Of a DNA stretch of 64,000 bases, positions 16,144-23,489 are shown piece after piece. The stretch covers positions 1-64,000 of the forward strand of contig NZ_AONC01000022.1 of NCBI RefSeq assembly GCF_000585215.1, written 5' to 3'. A program made the translations under genes and the position numbers. Position 1 is the stretch's first letter. Each line of letters opens with the position of its first letter. The notes beneath the pieces are model-generated. The model saw nothing but the letters and a program-made list of their open reading frames with translations. It was not told the DNA's origin and searched no databases. The DNA comes from Imhoffiella purpurea (GTDB lineage: Bacteria > Pseudomonadota > Gammaproteobacteria > Chromatiales > Chromatiaceae).

Positions 16144-17151
16144 CTGTTAGATCTGGCACCACCCGAGCACGGCGGACGTTTGCGTCAGGCCGCCGAGCGC
16201 TATCAGATTCCGGTCTCGGACTGGCTCGACCTCTCGACCGGCATCAATCCCGACCCCTGGCCCGTGCCTAGGCTGTCGCCCCATTGCTGGTGGCGCCTTC
16301 CCGAGGACGAGGACGGTCTGGACTCGGCCGCGGCCGATTACTACGGCGCCTCCAGCCCGTTGCCCTTGGCCGGTTCCCAGGCCGCCATCCAGGCGCTGCC
16401 CATGCTGCGCGAGTCCGCTCGGGTTGGGATCCAGCGTCTCGGCTATCGCGAGCACGCCCATGCCTGGCGTCGCGCGGGTCACTCGCTGATCGAGCTGGAC
16501 GATGAGGCGATCGAGGCGCATCTGGACGATTCGGCGGGCGGACTGGATGTTCTGGTCGTCATCAATCCCAACAACCCGAGCGGTCGGTGCTGGCCGATCG
16601 AGCGGTTGCTCGCGTGGCATGCGCGTCTCGCCGAGCGCGGCGGCTGGCTGGTGGTCGACGAGGCCTTCATGGACGCGACCCCAGGGGCGAGCCTGCTGCC
16701 GTATGCCGGCCGGGAGGGATTGGTGGTGCTGCGCTCGCTCGGCAAGTTCTTCGGCCTGGCCGGCGCTCGGGTCGGGTTTCTCTTCGCCGAGCCTCGGCTA
16801 CGCGAGCGCGTGAGACGCCTGCTCGGACCTTGGACTCTGGCGAGCCCGGCGCGCGAGGTCGCCCGTCTGGCCCTGTCGGATCGCGGCTGGCAGGAGCGGG
16901 AGCGCCGATCCCTGCCGTTGCGCGCGGCGCGTCTCGCCGATCTCCTCGACCGGCATGGCCTGACGCCGGCCGGAGGTACCGCGCTCTTCCAATGGGTTCG
17001 GACTCAGGAGGCCGTCAGGATTCAGGATGCACTGGCGTGTCGGGCGATCCTGGTGCGCCGTTTCGATGCGCCCCAGAGTCTGAGGTTCGGTCTGCCCGGA
17101 GACGTGTCGGAATGGCAGCGTCTGGCCGGGGCCTTGGATTCGAGCCTCTGA
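16144..17151 (+). CDS. L-threonine-O-3-phosphate decarboxylase-like PLP enzyme (CobC/CobD)
   Basis: About 335 residues, a fold-type I PLP enzyme. Landmarks are EHGGRLRQAAERYQIP and WLDLSTGINP at the start (the CobC/CobD hallmark), VVINPNNPSGR, WLVVDEAFMDATPG, and RSLGKFFGLAGARVGF with the PLP-binding Lys. The enzyme makes (R)-1-amino-2-propanol phosphate for the cobalamin nucleotide loop. The start is unclear. There is no ATG or GTG at a sensible place; CTG 16144 has GGAG 8 bases upstream, and the alternative is TTG 16084. The next gene is CobT-like, which supports a cobalamin role. Confidence 0.8.
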   Translation: MLDLAPPEHGGRLRQAAERYQIPVSDWLDLSTGINPDPWPVPRLSPHCWWRLPEDEDGLDSAAADYYGASSPLPLAGSQAAIQALPMLRESARVGIQRLGYREHAHAWRRAGHSLIELDDEAIEAHLDDSAGGLDVLVVINPNNPSGRCWPIERLLAWHARLAERGGWLVVDEAFMDATPGASLLPYAGREGLVVLRSLGKFFGLAGARVGFLFAEPRLRERVRRLLGPWTLASPAREVARLALSDRGWQERERRSLPLRAARLADLLDRHGLTPAGGTALFQWVRTQEAVRIQDALACRAILVRRFDAPQSLRFGLPGDVSEWQRLAGALDSSL

Positions 17152-17153
17152 GC

Positions 17154-17972
17154 ATGTCGGAGTGCCCCGGGTTCGAGTTTCCTGCTGAGATGCCGCCCGC
17201 CGGCCATTTGTGGTCGCAACGGCCCGAATGGCTGGAGGTTCCTGCCGCGCCGCAGGGTACTGCGCTCCGGGGTCTGGCGGTGGATCCGCATATCCCGCCG
17301 CGGTTGACCTGCTTCGTCGAGGGGCGGGATCCGGGTTCGGTGCGCGGTCAGCTCGATCGGCTGGGAATCGACGCTGCGCTGAAATCCATGGGTGTGCTGG
17401 ACGGGAGTGAGCCCGGGCGGGGGCTCGGTGCTTGGGAGATCGAGCTCTCCGATCCGAGTCCTGTCGGATGCCTGGGGCTGGCGCCGAGCGATGCGGCGCC
17501 AGGCGACGAATACCTCGCGACTCGGCAACGGCTCCTAAGCAAGCATGCCCTGGACGTCGCCTTGAGCCGCGGCCGGCATGCCGTCGAGCGCGCCAAGCTC
17601 GCCGGCACACCTTTCTTCGTCGGCCTTGCCTGGTCGCGCGAAACCGGCGATGCCGCTTCGCCCCCTCGGGCGATGGGAGGCGATCCATACCGCACGCTCG
17701 CGCTCCTGGCCGATCCAGAGATCATCGCGCTGGTCGGGGCGGCCATCTCCGCTGGTCAGATCGGTCTGCCCATGTTCTGTTTCGGAAGGAGCGGGGAGGC
17801 GGCCATCTCGGCGGTCGGGCGGCTGCATCCAGGCGTCCTGGGATGGCTGATGTCCGTTCCCGATGAGCGGGGCATGCGTGCGCTACGCTCGCGTCAGTCC
17901 ACCCGTCCGCCGTACTGCATCGGCGCTCAATCGGTTACCGAGGACTTGCAGGCGCTCGCGGCGGCTGGTTGA
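17154..17972 (+). CDS. CobT-like protein, probably degenerate nucleotide:DMB phosphoribosyltransferase relative
   Basis: A 272-residue protein starting 2 bases after the preceding gene. Its C-terminal half follows the layout of CobT, which transfers ribose-phosphate to dimethylbenzimidazole in cobalamin synthesis: ALDVALSRGRHAVERAKLAG, then FFVGLAWSRETGDAA where CobT has the GEMGIGNTT loop, then LADPEIIALVGAAISAGQIG and WLMSVPDERGM where CobT has HRSAEPGH. The phosphate loop is not conserved; a Glu near the catalytic base position seems kept. The N-terminal 110 residues are not recognisable. It may be a non-catalytic paralogue or have altered substrate use. The assignment is by pattern only. 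Confidence 0.5.
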   Translation: MSECPGFEFPAEMPPAGHLWSQRPEWLEVPAAPQGTALRGLAVDPHIPPRLTCFVEGRDPGSVRGQLDRLGIDAALKSMGVLDGSEPGRGLGAWEIELSDPSPVGCLGLAPSDAAPGDEYLATRQRLLSKHALDVALSRGRHAVERAKLAGTPFFVGLAWSRETGDAASPPRAMGGDPYRTLALLADPEIIALVGAAISAGQIGLPMFCFGRSGEAAISAVGRLHPGVLGWLMSVPDERGMRALRSRQSTRPPYCIGAQSVTEDLQALAAAG

Positions 17973-18220
17973 TCGTTCGGGTTCCTGCGGTCGAGCTTGA
18001 GGCGGTGACGCAGGAGATTGAGTTCCCACACGCGCTCGGCGAGCGTGCGGCGTAGCTCGGCACGCTCGAGCTCGGTGCTCAGAAGCTTGCGCCCGAGCCA
18101 TTCGAGACGAATCCCCACGACATCGAGTTTGGTTCGGGTCACCGCGATCGCCTGTTCGAGTCGCTGCAGACGCCGCTCGTCGAGGTTCGCGACCTCGCAT
18201 TCGTGGCCTTCTTTATCCAT
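17927..18220 (-). CDS. Small coiled-coil protein, unknown
   Basis: 97 residues, almost entirely charged alpha-helix (ANLDERRLQRLEQAIAVTRT through ELNLLRHRLKLDRR), so probably a coiled coil. The ATG at 18220 follows AGAGGGG; the frame remains open upstream but overlaps the AAA gene spacing without a ribosome site. Its last 46 bases overlap the end of the convergent CobT-like gene. It lies 76 bases downstream of the AAA+ ATPase gene on the same strand, so co-transcription is possible. No function can be assigned. Confidence 0.6.
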   Translation of the reverse strand: MDKEGHECEVANLDERRLQRLEQAIAVTRTKLDVVGIRLEWLGRKLLSTELERAELRRTLAERVWELNLLRHRLKLDRRNPNDQPAAASACKSSVTD

Positions 18221-18296
18221 GATGGCACCCCTCTTTTCTTCCCGTTCGATGCCCCATCCTAGCCTGCTTCCACGGTTGAAAAATCCGGAAAAACAC

Positions 18297-19586
18297 TCAT
18301 GTGCGCCCGTTCGGCCCCATGCCGGGCGAACGCGACCCTTCGAGGATCTTGCGTTTGCCTTCGAGGATGAATCCGGTCGCGCGCTCGAGGTCGGCCAGAC
18401 GCACGATGCGCGTCTCCGGCGGGCGCATCGAGGCGTAGGAGGCGGCGAGCAGGACGGCGTTCTGGATGTCGCCGCCGGCGGCACCCTCCGAGTGCTGGGC
18501 GAGCGTCTCGAAATCCACGTCTTCGGCAAGCGGCAGCTCGGCCGGAATATGGCTGCGCCAGATGCGTGCGCGCCGCTCGCAGTCGGGCAGCCTGAACTCG
18601 ACATGGGCGAGCATCCTGCGCAGGAAGGCGGTGTCGTAGTTGCTCACCAGATTGGAGGCGAAGATGACCGCGCCCTCGAAATTGTCGAGCTCGATCAATG
18701 TGGTGCTGCGGGCGACGTTGATGCTGTTGTCGGCCGACTGGGAAACGTCGACGAGACGTTTGCCGAGGATCGAATCGGCCTCGTCGAAGAACAGCAGGGC
18801 GTCCGTTTCGCGTGCCTTGGCGAAGGCGGCCTTGATGTTCTTGGGCGTCTCGCCGACGTATTTCGATTCCAGCTCGGCATAGCTGATCTTGAGGATCCGC
18901 TTGTCCAGCATGTCGGCGACGGCATCCGCGGCCAGGGTCTTGCCCGTGCCCGGCGGTCCGTAGAAGTTGAGCGCGACGCGGCGCCCCGTTCGCGCCACCG
19001 AGGCGAGATTCCAGGTCTCGTAGAGCAGGTCGCGCGAGAGCATGACGTTGGTCGCCTCGCGGATCTGCTGCAGGGTTTCTGGGTCCAGGATGAGCTGGTC
19101 GAGGCTGTGGCGGGGTTCCACCGGGTCGATACCGGCCAGACGCTCCGGGTCTTGGTCGGGAGCGGTTGGGGCCGATGACGGTGCGGCTTGCTCCTGCTGG
19201 ATCTCCTCCTCGTCAGGGCGTTCGAACCCGCCTCCCGGCACCAGATCGATGATGCTCTTGGTCGGATTGAAGTCGACCCGGATCTTGGGCTTGGAGAGGA
19301 GGCCGGGGAATTGGCTCTTGTCCAGCAGGCGAACCAGTTTCTTGAGAAAGGCCATCGAGGCGGCCGGTTCGACCTCGACCGAGGTGTGCTTGCCGTTCTC
19401 CAGGCACCGAGGGCAGTAGAGCAGGGGCGTATTCACCACCTCGATCAGGTGGTGGTAGGGATTGGGCTTGGTGCCGTGATTCGACAACACCAGATCGCAG
19501 CCATGGGTGGGGCAGGTGGGCTGTTTTCGCAGCAGCGGGAGGATGGATGTCGGCATGGGGCTTGGTCTTTCGTCGGGATTCGGCAT
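18297..19586 (-). CDS. AAA+ ATPase with Cys-rich N-terminus
   Basis: A 429-residue protein. Residues 1-70 contain a likely zinc site (CPTHGCD, later YCPRCLENGKH). Residues about 90-190 form a linker with a Glu/Gln-rich stretch. The AAA+ module follows: Walker A YGPPGTGKTLAADA, the pore-loop-like SKYVGETPKNI, Walker B ALLFFDEADSILG, sensor 1 VIFASNL, the arginine-finger segment TAFLRRMLAHVEFRLP, and a sensor 2 helix AGGDIQNAVLLA. This resembles the FtsH/katanin-like clade of protein-remodelling ATPases, but no protease domain is present. A partner could be the small coiled-coil protein downstream. Two ATGs, 19586 and 19556, are possible starts. Confidence 0.8.
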   Translation of the reverse strand: MPNPDERPSPMPTSILPLLRKQPTCPTHGCDLVLSNHGTKPNPYHHLIEVVNTPLLYCPRCLENGKHTSVEVEPAASMAFLKKLVRLLDKSQFPGLLSKPKIRVDFNPTKSIIDLVPGGGFERPDEEEIQQEQAAPSSAPTAPDQDPERLAGIDPVEPRHSLDQLILDPETLQQIREATNVMLSRDLLYETWNLASVARTGRRVALNFYGPPGTGKTLAADAVADMLDKRILKISYAELESKYVGETPKNIKAAFAKARETDALLFFDEADSILGKRLVDVSQSADNSINVARSTTLIELDNFEGAVIFASNLVSNYDTAFLRRMLAHVEFRLPDCERRARIWRSHIPAELPLAEDVDFETLAQHSEGAAGGDIQNAVLLAASYASMRPPETRIVRLADLERATGFILEGKRKILEGSRSPGMGPNGRT

Positions 19587-19743
19587 CTGGAGGCAGGTAT
19601 TTCTATCATTCCTGCCATTTTGCAGCCTATTGTAATATCGAGCCCATGGCGGCCTTGCAGGAGGCGCACGGCTGGTTGCCGGATGCGGCGGCTGTTAGGC
19701 TTCTCGTCCACGTTTTCTTTCGATTTTTCGGGGTTCGGGCACG

Positions 19744-20517
19744 ATGACGTCCATGGTCCATCGGTTGTGGTTGGCACCCTCCCTCATCGCTTGGGTAATG
19801 GTCTGTTCCGCGCAGGAGGTGCATCGGTCCGGGCAGGTCGAGGTGTCCTCCGAGCTGGAGCGTCTCATGTCCCAGCATGGGTTCGTCGTTCGGGGTATCG
19901 AGCAGACTCAGGACGCGCGGGGACACGCGAGCGGCGAGGATCTGGTGACGCGGGTCGATTCGCTGCTCGAGGAATTCGACCATATCATCATTCAGAATCC
20001 GGGTGGCGGTATCGAGCGCGTCATCATTCTGGGTGAGAAGGTTGCCTATGTGCCACCGGCTGTCGTGACCGGGTCCGATGGAGACGGGTCGGCTGGCGAC
20101 GATACGGGTTCGGCTTCGGATGGCGAGGAGATCGTGCTCGCGACCAGCCGCAAGGGTGCCTCGCATCTGGTGACCCTGACCCTGGAGGGAGCCGGGGGAC
20201 AGAAGACCCAGGAGCCATTGCTCATCGATACGGGAGCGGATCAGGTGGTGCTGCCGGTGTCGCTCATGTCGACGCTCGGTTTCAGCGGCAATCAGCTGCG
20301 TACTCAGCCGGTCCAGACGGCCAATGGCCCGGTCGAGGCGCATATCGGCAAGCTGTCGGCCGTCTGGCTGAACGAGACTCGGGTCGAGGACGTGGATGTC
20401 GCGTTCATCGACGATCAGAGCCTCGGTGGAAACGCGCTGCTCGGCATGAGTCTGCTCGGACGTTTCCGCATGACCATCGACGACGAGAAGAGTCAGCTGA
20501 CCCTGGCGTTCAAATGA
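19744..20517 (+). CDS. Retropepsin-like aspartic protease (clan AA), exported
   Basis: A 257-residue protein. The N-terminus (MTSMVHRLWLAPSLIAWVMV) is a signal peptide ending near SAQ. Residues about 25-130 are variable, with a Gly/Asp/Ser-rich linker. Residues about 140-257 form a single retropepsin half: the catalytic LLIDTGADQVVLP, the VQTANGPVEAHIG flap region, and NALLGMSLLGRF, matching the clan AA bacterial family. One such domain must dimerise to make an active site. It is divergently oriented from the AAA gene, 157 bases apart. The substrate is unknown. Confidence 0.8.
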   Translation: MTSMVHRLWLAPSLIAWVMVCSAQEVHRSGQVEVSSELERLMSQHGFVVRGIEQTQDARGHASGEDLVTRVDSLLEEFDHIIIQNPGGGIERVIILGEKVAYVPPAVVTGSDGDGSAGDDTGSASDGEEIVLATSRKGASHLVTLTLEGAGGQKTQEPLLIDTGADQVVLPVSLMSTLGFSGNQLRTQPVQTANGPVEAHIGKLSAVWLNETRVEDVDVAFIDDQSLGGNALLGMSLLGRFRMTIDDEKSQLTLAFK

Positions 20518-20553
20518 GTGTGCGTCCGGATCGCCTCCGCCGGTGCGGCCTCG

Positions 20554-20841
20554 TCAGCGCCCCTGTCTGAGCTGGCGGATCTCTTCCCGGAGCTCGCGGA
20601 GCTCGTGCTGGATCTGCTCCATGTTGCCGGTATGCAGCTCTTCGTGCTTGGACTGGTTCAGGGCGATCTGGCGCGTGAACTTGCGCTGTTCGTTGAGATC
20701 GTTCTCCACCCTTCCCAGGCTGTCGGTGGCGCGTTCCAGACGCTCGCTGCTCTGGTCCAGGCGGTCGCCGCATTCCTGGCGCAGCTTCTGGATGCTTTCG
20801 CGGATCTCCCTCAGTAGAACGAGTACGAAGCCGTTGGCCAT
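20554..20841 (-). CDS. Small coiled-coil protein, unknown
   Basis: 95 residues. A short hydrophobic start (MANGFVLVLLREIRESIQKL) is followed by a continuous charged helix with heptad spacing ending ELREEIRQLRQGR. The ATG at 20841 has GGAG 6 bases upstream, so it is preferred over in-frame ATGs at 20859 and 20916. It is 81 bases downstream of the AstE-like gene on the same strand and convergent with the aspartic protease gene. No function is evident. Confidence 0.6.
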   Translation of the reverse strand: MANGFVLVLLREIRESIQKLRQECGDRLDQSSERLERATDSLGRVENDLNEQRKFTRQIALNQSKHEELHTGNMEQIQHELRELREEIRQLRQGR

Positions 20842-20922
20842 GGTGTGCTCCGAGGGCATGGGGGAACCTGAGGGGCGTGATCGGGGTGGGGCGGCATGCT
20901 CATATGGTTCGGTCAAGGTGCG

Positions 20923-21966
20923 CTAGATGGCCAGTTGTCGTTCGTCCTCCTCCGGATCCAGCGCGTGGCGATACTGTTCGAGCTGCTCGGCCGTCGCCTC
21001 CAGATCGCCGAACCGGGCGATATGGTAGAGACCCTCGCCCTCGGTGATGAGCGGCAGATTGGTTCGCCCGATCACGATTCCGCTGCAGGGTGCCAGCACC
21101 GGCTCGTCGGCGGGTCGGAACGGGTCTGTGATTATACCAAGTGTATCGCCCTTCTTGACGCAGGCGCCGAGCGGTGTCAAGGATAGCAGCACCCCGCTCC
21201 GATCGGCGCGCGTCCAGAGGCTGGAGCGGGCGATGACCGTCTTGTGTCCCGCCGCCTGGCGTCCGGAGCCTCCTCGAACCATCCCCAGGTGGCGCATCAC
21301 GCCGAGAATGCCGCGCAGGCCGGCGCGCACGGCGAACTCGTCGAAGCGCAGCGATTCGCCGCCCTCGAAGAGCAGCAGGGGAATGCCGCGCGCGGCGGCG
21401 GCCTCGCGCAGCGATCCGGACCGTCCCTCGACGTCGAGGATGACCGGCGTGCCGAAGGCTTGGGCGAGCTCTGACAACGCCGGATCGCTACCGATGCCGA
21501 CACGGATCTGCGGCAGATTCTCGCGGTGCAGGGCGCCCGTGTGCAGGTCGATGCCGTGCGTCGAGCCGGCGACCACCTCGTCGATGAGCGTGGCGGCCAG
21601 GCGTGCCGCGAGCGAGCCCGTGTCCGACCCCGGAAAGCAGCGGTTCAGGTCGCGCCGGTCGGGCAGATAGCGCGATTGACGGATGAAGCCGTAGACGTTG
21701 ACCACAGGAACCGCCAGCAGGCTCCCCCTGAGGCCCTTGAGCGCCTTGTGGCTCAGCAGCCGGCGGATGATCTCCACGCCGTTGATCTCGTCGCCGTGGA
21801 CGCAGGCGGTGACGAACAGGCGGGGTCCCGGCCGGCGTCCCCGGACCACATGCACCGGCATGAGTACCGGTGTCTGGGTATAGAGGTTCGGCAATGGGAT
21901 GTCGATGCGCGTGCGCTCGCCGGGAAGGACGTCGACCCCGGCGATGACGAGTGGATCTGGCTCCAT
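20923..21966 (-). CDS. Succinylglutamate desuccinylase/aspartoacylase-family zinc carboxypeptidase-like protein
   Basis: A 347-residue M14-type zinc hydrolase of the AstE/AspA superfamily. The zinc site is visible as CVHGDEINGVEI (His and Glu) and later GIDLHTGALHR (third-ligand His). PDRRDLNRCFPG is the substrate-binding Arg-Asn region, and the C-terminal beta domain (VLAPCSGIVIGRTNLPLITEGE) is typical of the class. Members remove acyl groups from amino acids or peptides. It is followed 17 bases downstream by the RimK-like ligase gene's upstream neighbour on the same strand, and the AstE-RimK pairing suggests opposite actions on the same amide bond. That last point is inference. Confidence 0.83.
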   Translation of the reverse strand: MEPDPLVIAGVDVLPGERTRIDIPLPNLYTQTPVLMPVHVVRGRRPGPRLFVTACVHGDEINGVEIIRRLLSHKALKGLRGSLLAVPVVNVYGFIRQSRYLPDRRDLNRCFPGSDTGSLAARLAATLIDEVVAGSTHGIDLHTGALHRENLPQIRVGIGSDPALSELAQAFGTPVILDVEGRSGSLREAAAARGIPLLLFEGGESLRFDEFAVRAGLRGILGVMRHLGMVRGGSGRQAAGHKTVIARSSLWTRADRSGVLLSLTPLGACVKKGDTLGIITDPFRPADEPVLAPCSGIVIGRTNLPLITEGEGLYHIARFGDLEATAEQLEQYRHALDPEEDERQLAI

Positions 21967-21983
21967 GATGCCGCTGCCGCTCC

Positions 21984-22889
21984 TCAGCCCTGACCTCGGG
22001 TCCGGGTCTTGCCGATCGCGGCGTTCTTCTCGATGAACTCGATCGTCATACCGGCGACGTCCTTGCCGGTCGCGGCCTCGATGCCTTCGAGGCCCGGCGA
22101 GGAGTTGACCTCCATGACGACCGGTCCGTGGTTGGAGCGCAGGATGTCCACGCCGGCGACGTTGAGCCCCATGATCTTGGCGGCACGGGTCGCGGTGGAG
22201 CGCTCCTCCGGGGTGATGCGGATGAGCGAGGCGGTGCCGCCGCGGTGCAGATTGGAGCGGAACTCGCCCTCCTTGGCCTGGCGCTTCATGGCGGCCACCA
22301 CCTTGTCGCCGATGACCAGACAGCGGATGTCCGCGCCCTTGGCCTCCTTGATGTATTCCTGGACCAGGATGTTGACCTTGAGGCCCATGAATGCCTCGAC
22401 GACGCTCTCGGCGGCCTTCTGGGTCTCCGCCAGGACCACGCCGATGCCCTGCGTGCCCTCGAGCAGCTTGATCACCAGAGGGGCGCCTCCGACCATCTTG
22501 ATCAGGTCCTGCACGTCGTCCGGCGCGTGCGCGAATCCGGTAATGGGCAGCCCGATCCCCTTGCGCGCCAGCAGCTGCAGCGAGCGCAGCTTGTCGCGCG
22601 CGCGGGTGATGGCGACCGATTCGTTGAGCGGATAGACGCCCATCATCTCGAACTGGCGCAGCACGGCCGTCCCGTAGAAGGTCACCGAGGCGCCGATGCG
22701 CGGGATCACGGCATCGAAGTCGTTGAGCTCCTCGCCCTTGTAATGGATCGATGGGGCGTGCGAGGTGATGTTCATATAGCAGCGCAGCACGTCGACGACC
22801 TTGGTCTCGTGTCCGCGCGCACGTGCGGCCTCGACCAGACGGCGCGTCGAGTAGAGGGATGGATTGCGCGAGAGGATGGCGATTTTCAT
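21984..22889 (-). CDS. rimK: RimK-family ATP-grasp ligase
   Basis: A 301-residue ATP-grasp enzyme close to RimK, which adds glutamates to the C-terminus of ribosomal protein S6 and makes poly-alpha-glutamate. Features: [20 protein letters not shown] start, [13 protein letters not shown], the ATP-binding [38 protein letters not shown] and the metal site [17 protein letters not shown]. It is the usual length. It reads 7 bases from the lspA stop and 17 bases before the AstE-like gene, so lspA-rimK-astE may be one transcript. The ATG at 22889 was chosen; longer frames run into lspA. Confidence 0.9.
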   Translation of the reverse strand: MKIAILSRNPSLYSTRRLVEAARARGHETKVVDVLRCYMNITSHAPSIHYKGEELNDFDAVIPRIGASVTFYGTAVLRQFEMMGVYPLNESVAITRARDKLRSLQLLARKGIGLPITGFAHAPDDVQDLIKMVGGAPLVIKLLEGTQGIGVVLAETQKAAESVVEAFMGLKVNILVQEYIKEAKGADIRCLVIGDKVVAAMKRQAKEGEFRSNLHRGGTASLIRITPEERSTATRAAKIMGLNVAGVDILRSNHGPVVMEVNSSPGLEGIEAATGKDVAGMTIEFIEKNAAIGKTRTRGQG

Positions 22890-22896
22890 AGGCGGG

Positions 22897-23406
22897 TCAG
22901 GGTGCCGCGTTGCGGGAGGAACGGCCCTTGCGCAGATCCTCGACCAGCATGGTCCAGAAGAGCGTGACGACGCCGAGCGTGATGGCACTGTCGGCGACAT
23001 TGAAGGCCGGCCACGGATTGAAGATGGCGAGCGGGATGATCGGGATGTAGACCTGGATGAAGTCGACGACATGCCCGAGCAGCACGCGGTCGATCAGGTT
23101 GCCGACCGCCCCCCCGATCAGCAGGGCGAGACCCGCCGCCTGGAGCCTCTCGTGCGGCTTGAGTCGCAGCAGCCAGACGACCAGGACGAGGCTCACCACC
23201 AGCGCCAGCATGGCGAACAGCCAGCGTTGCCAGCCGCCCGCCGTTGCCAGGAAGCTGAAGGCCGCGCCCTCGTTGAACATGAGGGTGAGATTGAGGTTCG
23301 GCAGCAGCTCGAGGGGCTGGAAGGGCTGCATCAGCGCCAGTACGGACCACTTGGTCGCCTGGTCGAGCACCAGGATGAAGAGCGATAGCCAGAGCCAGTG
23401 TTTCAA
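22897..23406 (-). CDS. lspA: Lipoprotein signal peptidase (signal peptidase II)
   Basis: A 169-residue inner-membrane aspartic peptidase that cleaves signal peptides from diacylated prolipoproteins. It has four transmembrane helices. The two catalytic Asp motifs are [11 protein letters not shown] and [11 protein letters not shown], and [13 protein letters not shown] is the conserved substrate-binding segment. The start is a TTG at 23406 with AAGGGG 7 bases upstream, giving [10 protein letters not shown]; no nearby ATG fits. It follows ileS by 83 bases, the standard ileS-lspA order of proteobacteria. Confidence 0.93.
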   Translation of the reverse strand: MKHWLWLSLFILVLDQATKWSVLALMQPFQPLELLPNLNLTLMFNEGAAFSFLATAGGWQRWLFAMLALVVSLVLVVWLLRLKPHERLQAAGLALLIGGAVGNLIDRVLLGHVVDFIQVYIPIIPLAIFNPWPAFNVADSAITLGVVTLFWTMLVEDLRKGRSSRNAAP

Positions 23407-23489
23407 GAATGGGCCCCTTATGGTCAGGATCCTGTCCGGGATTGTGCGCGAGCGGAGACTCTCCGCTCGCGGCCGAGAGGGCGTCGGGC

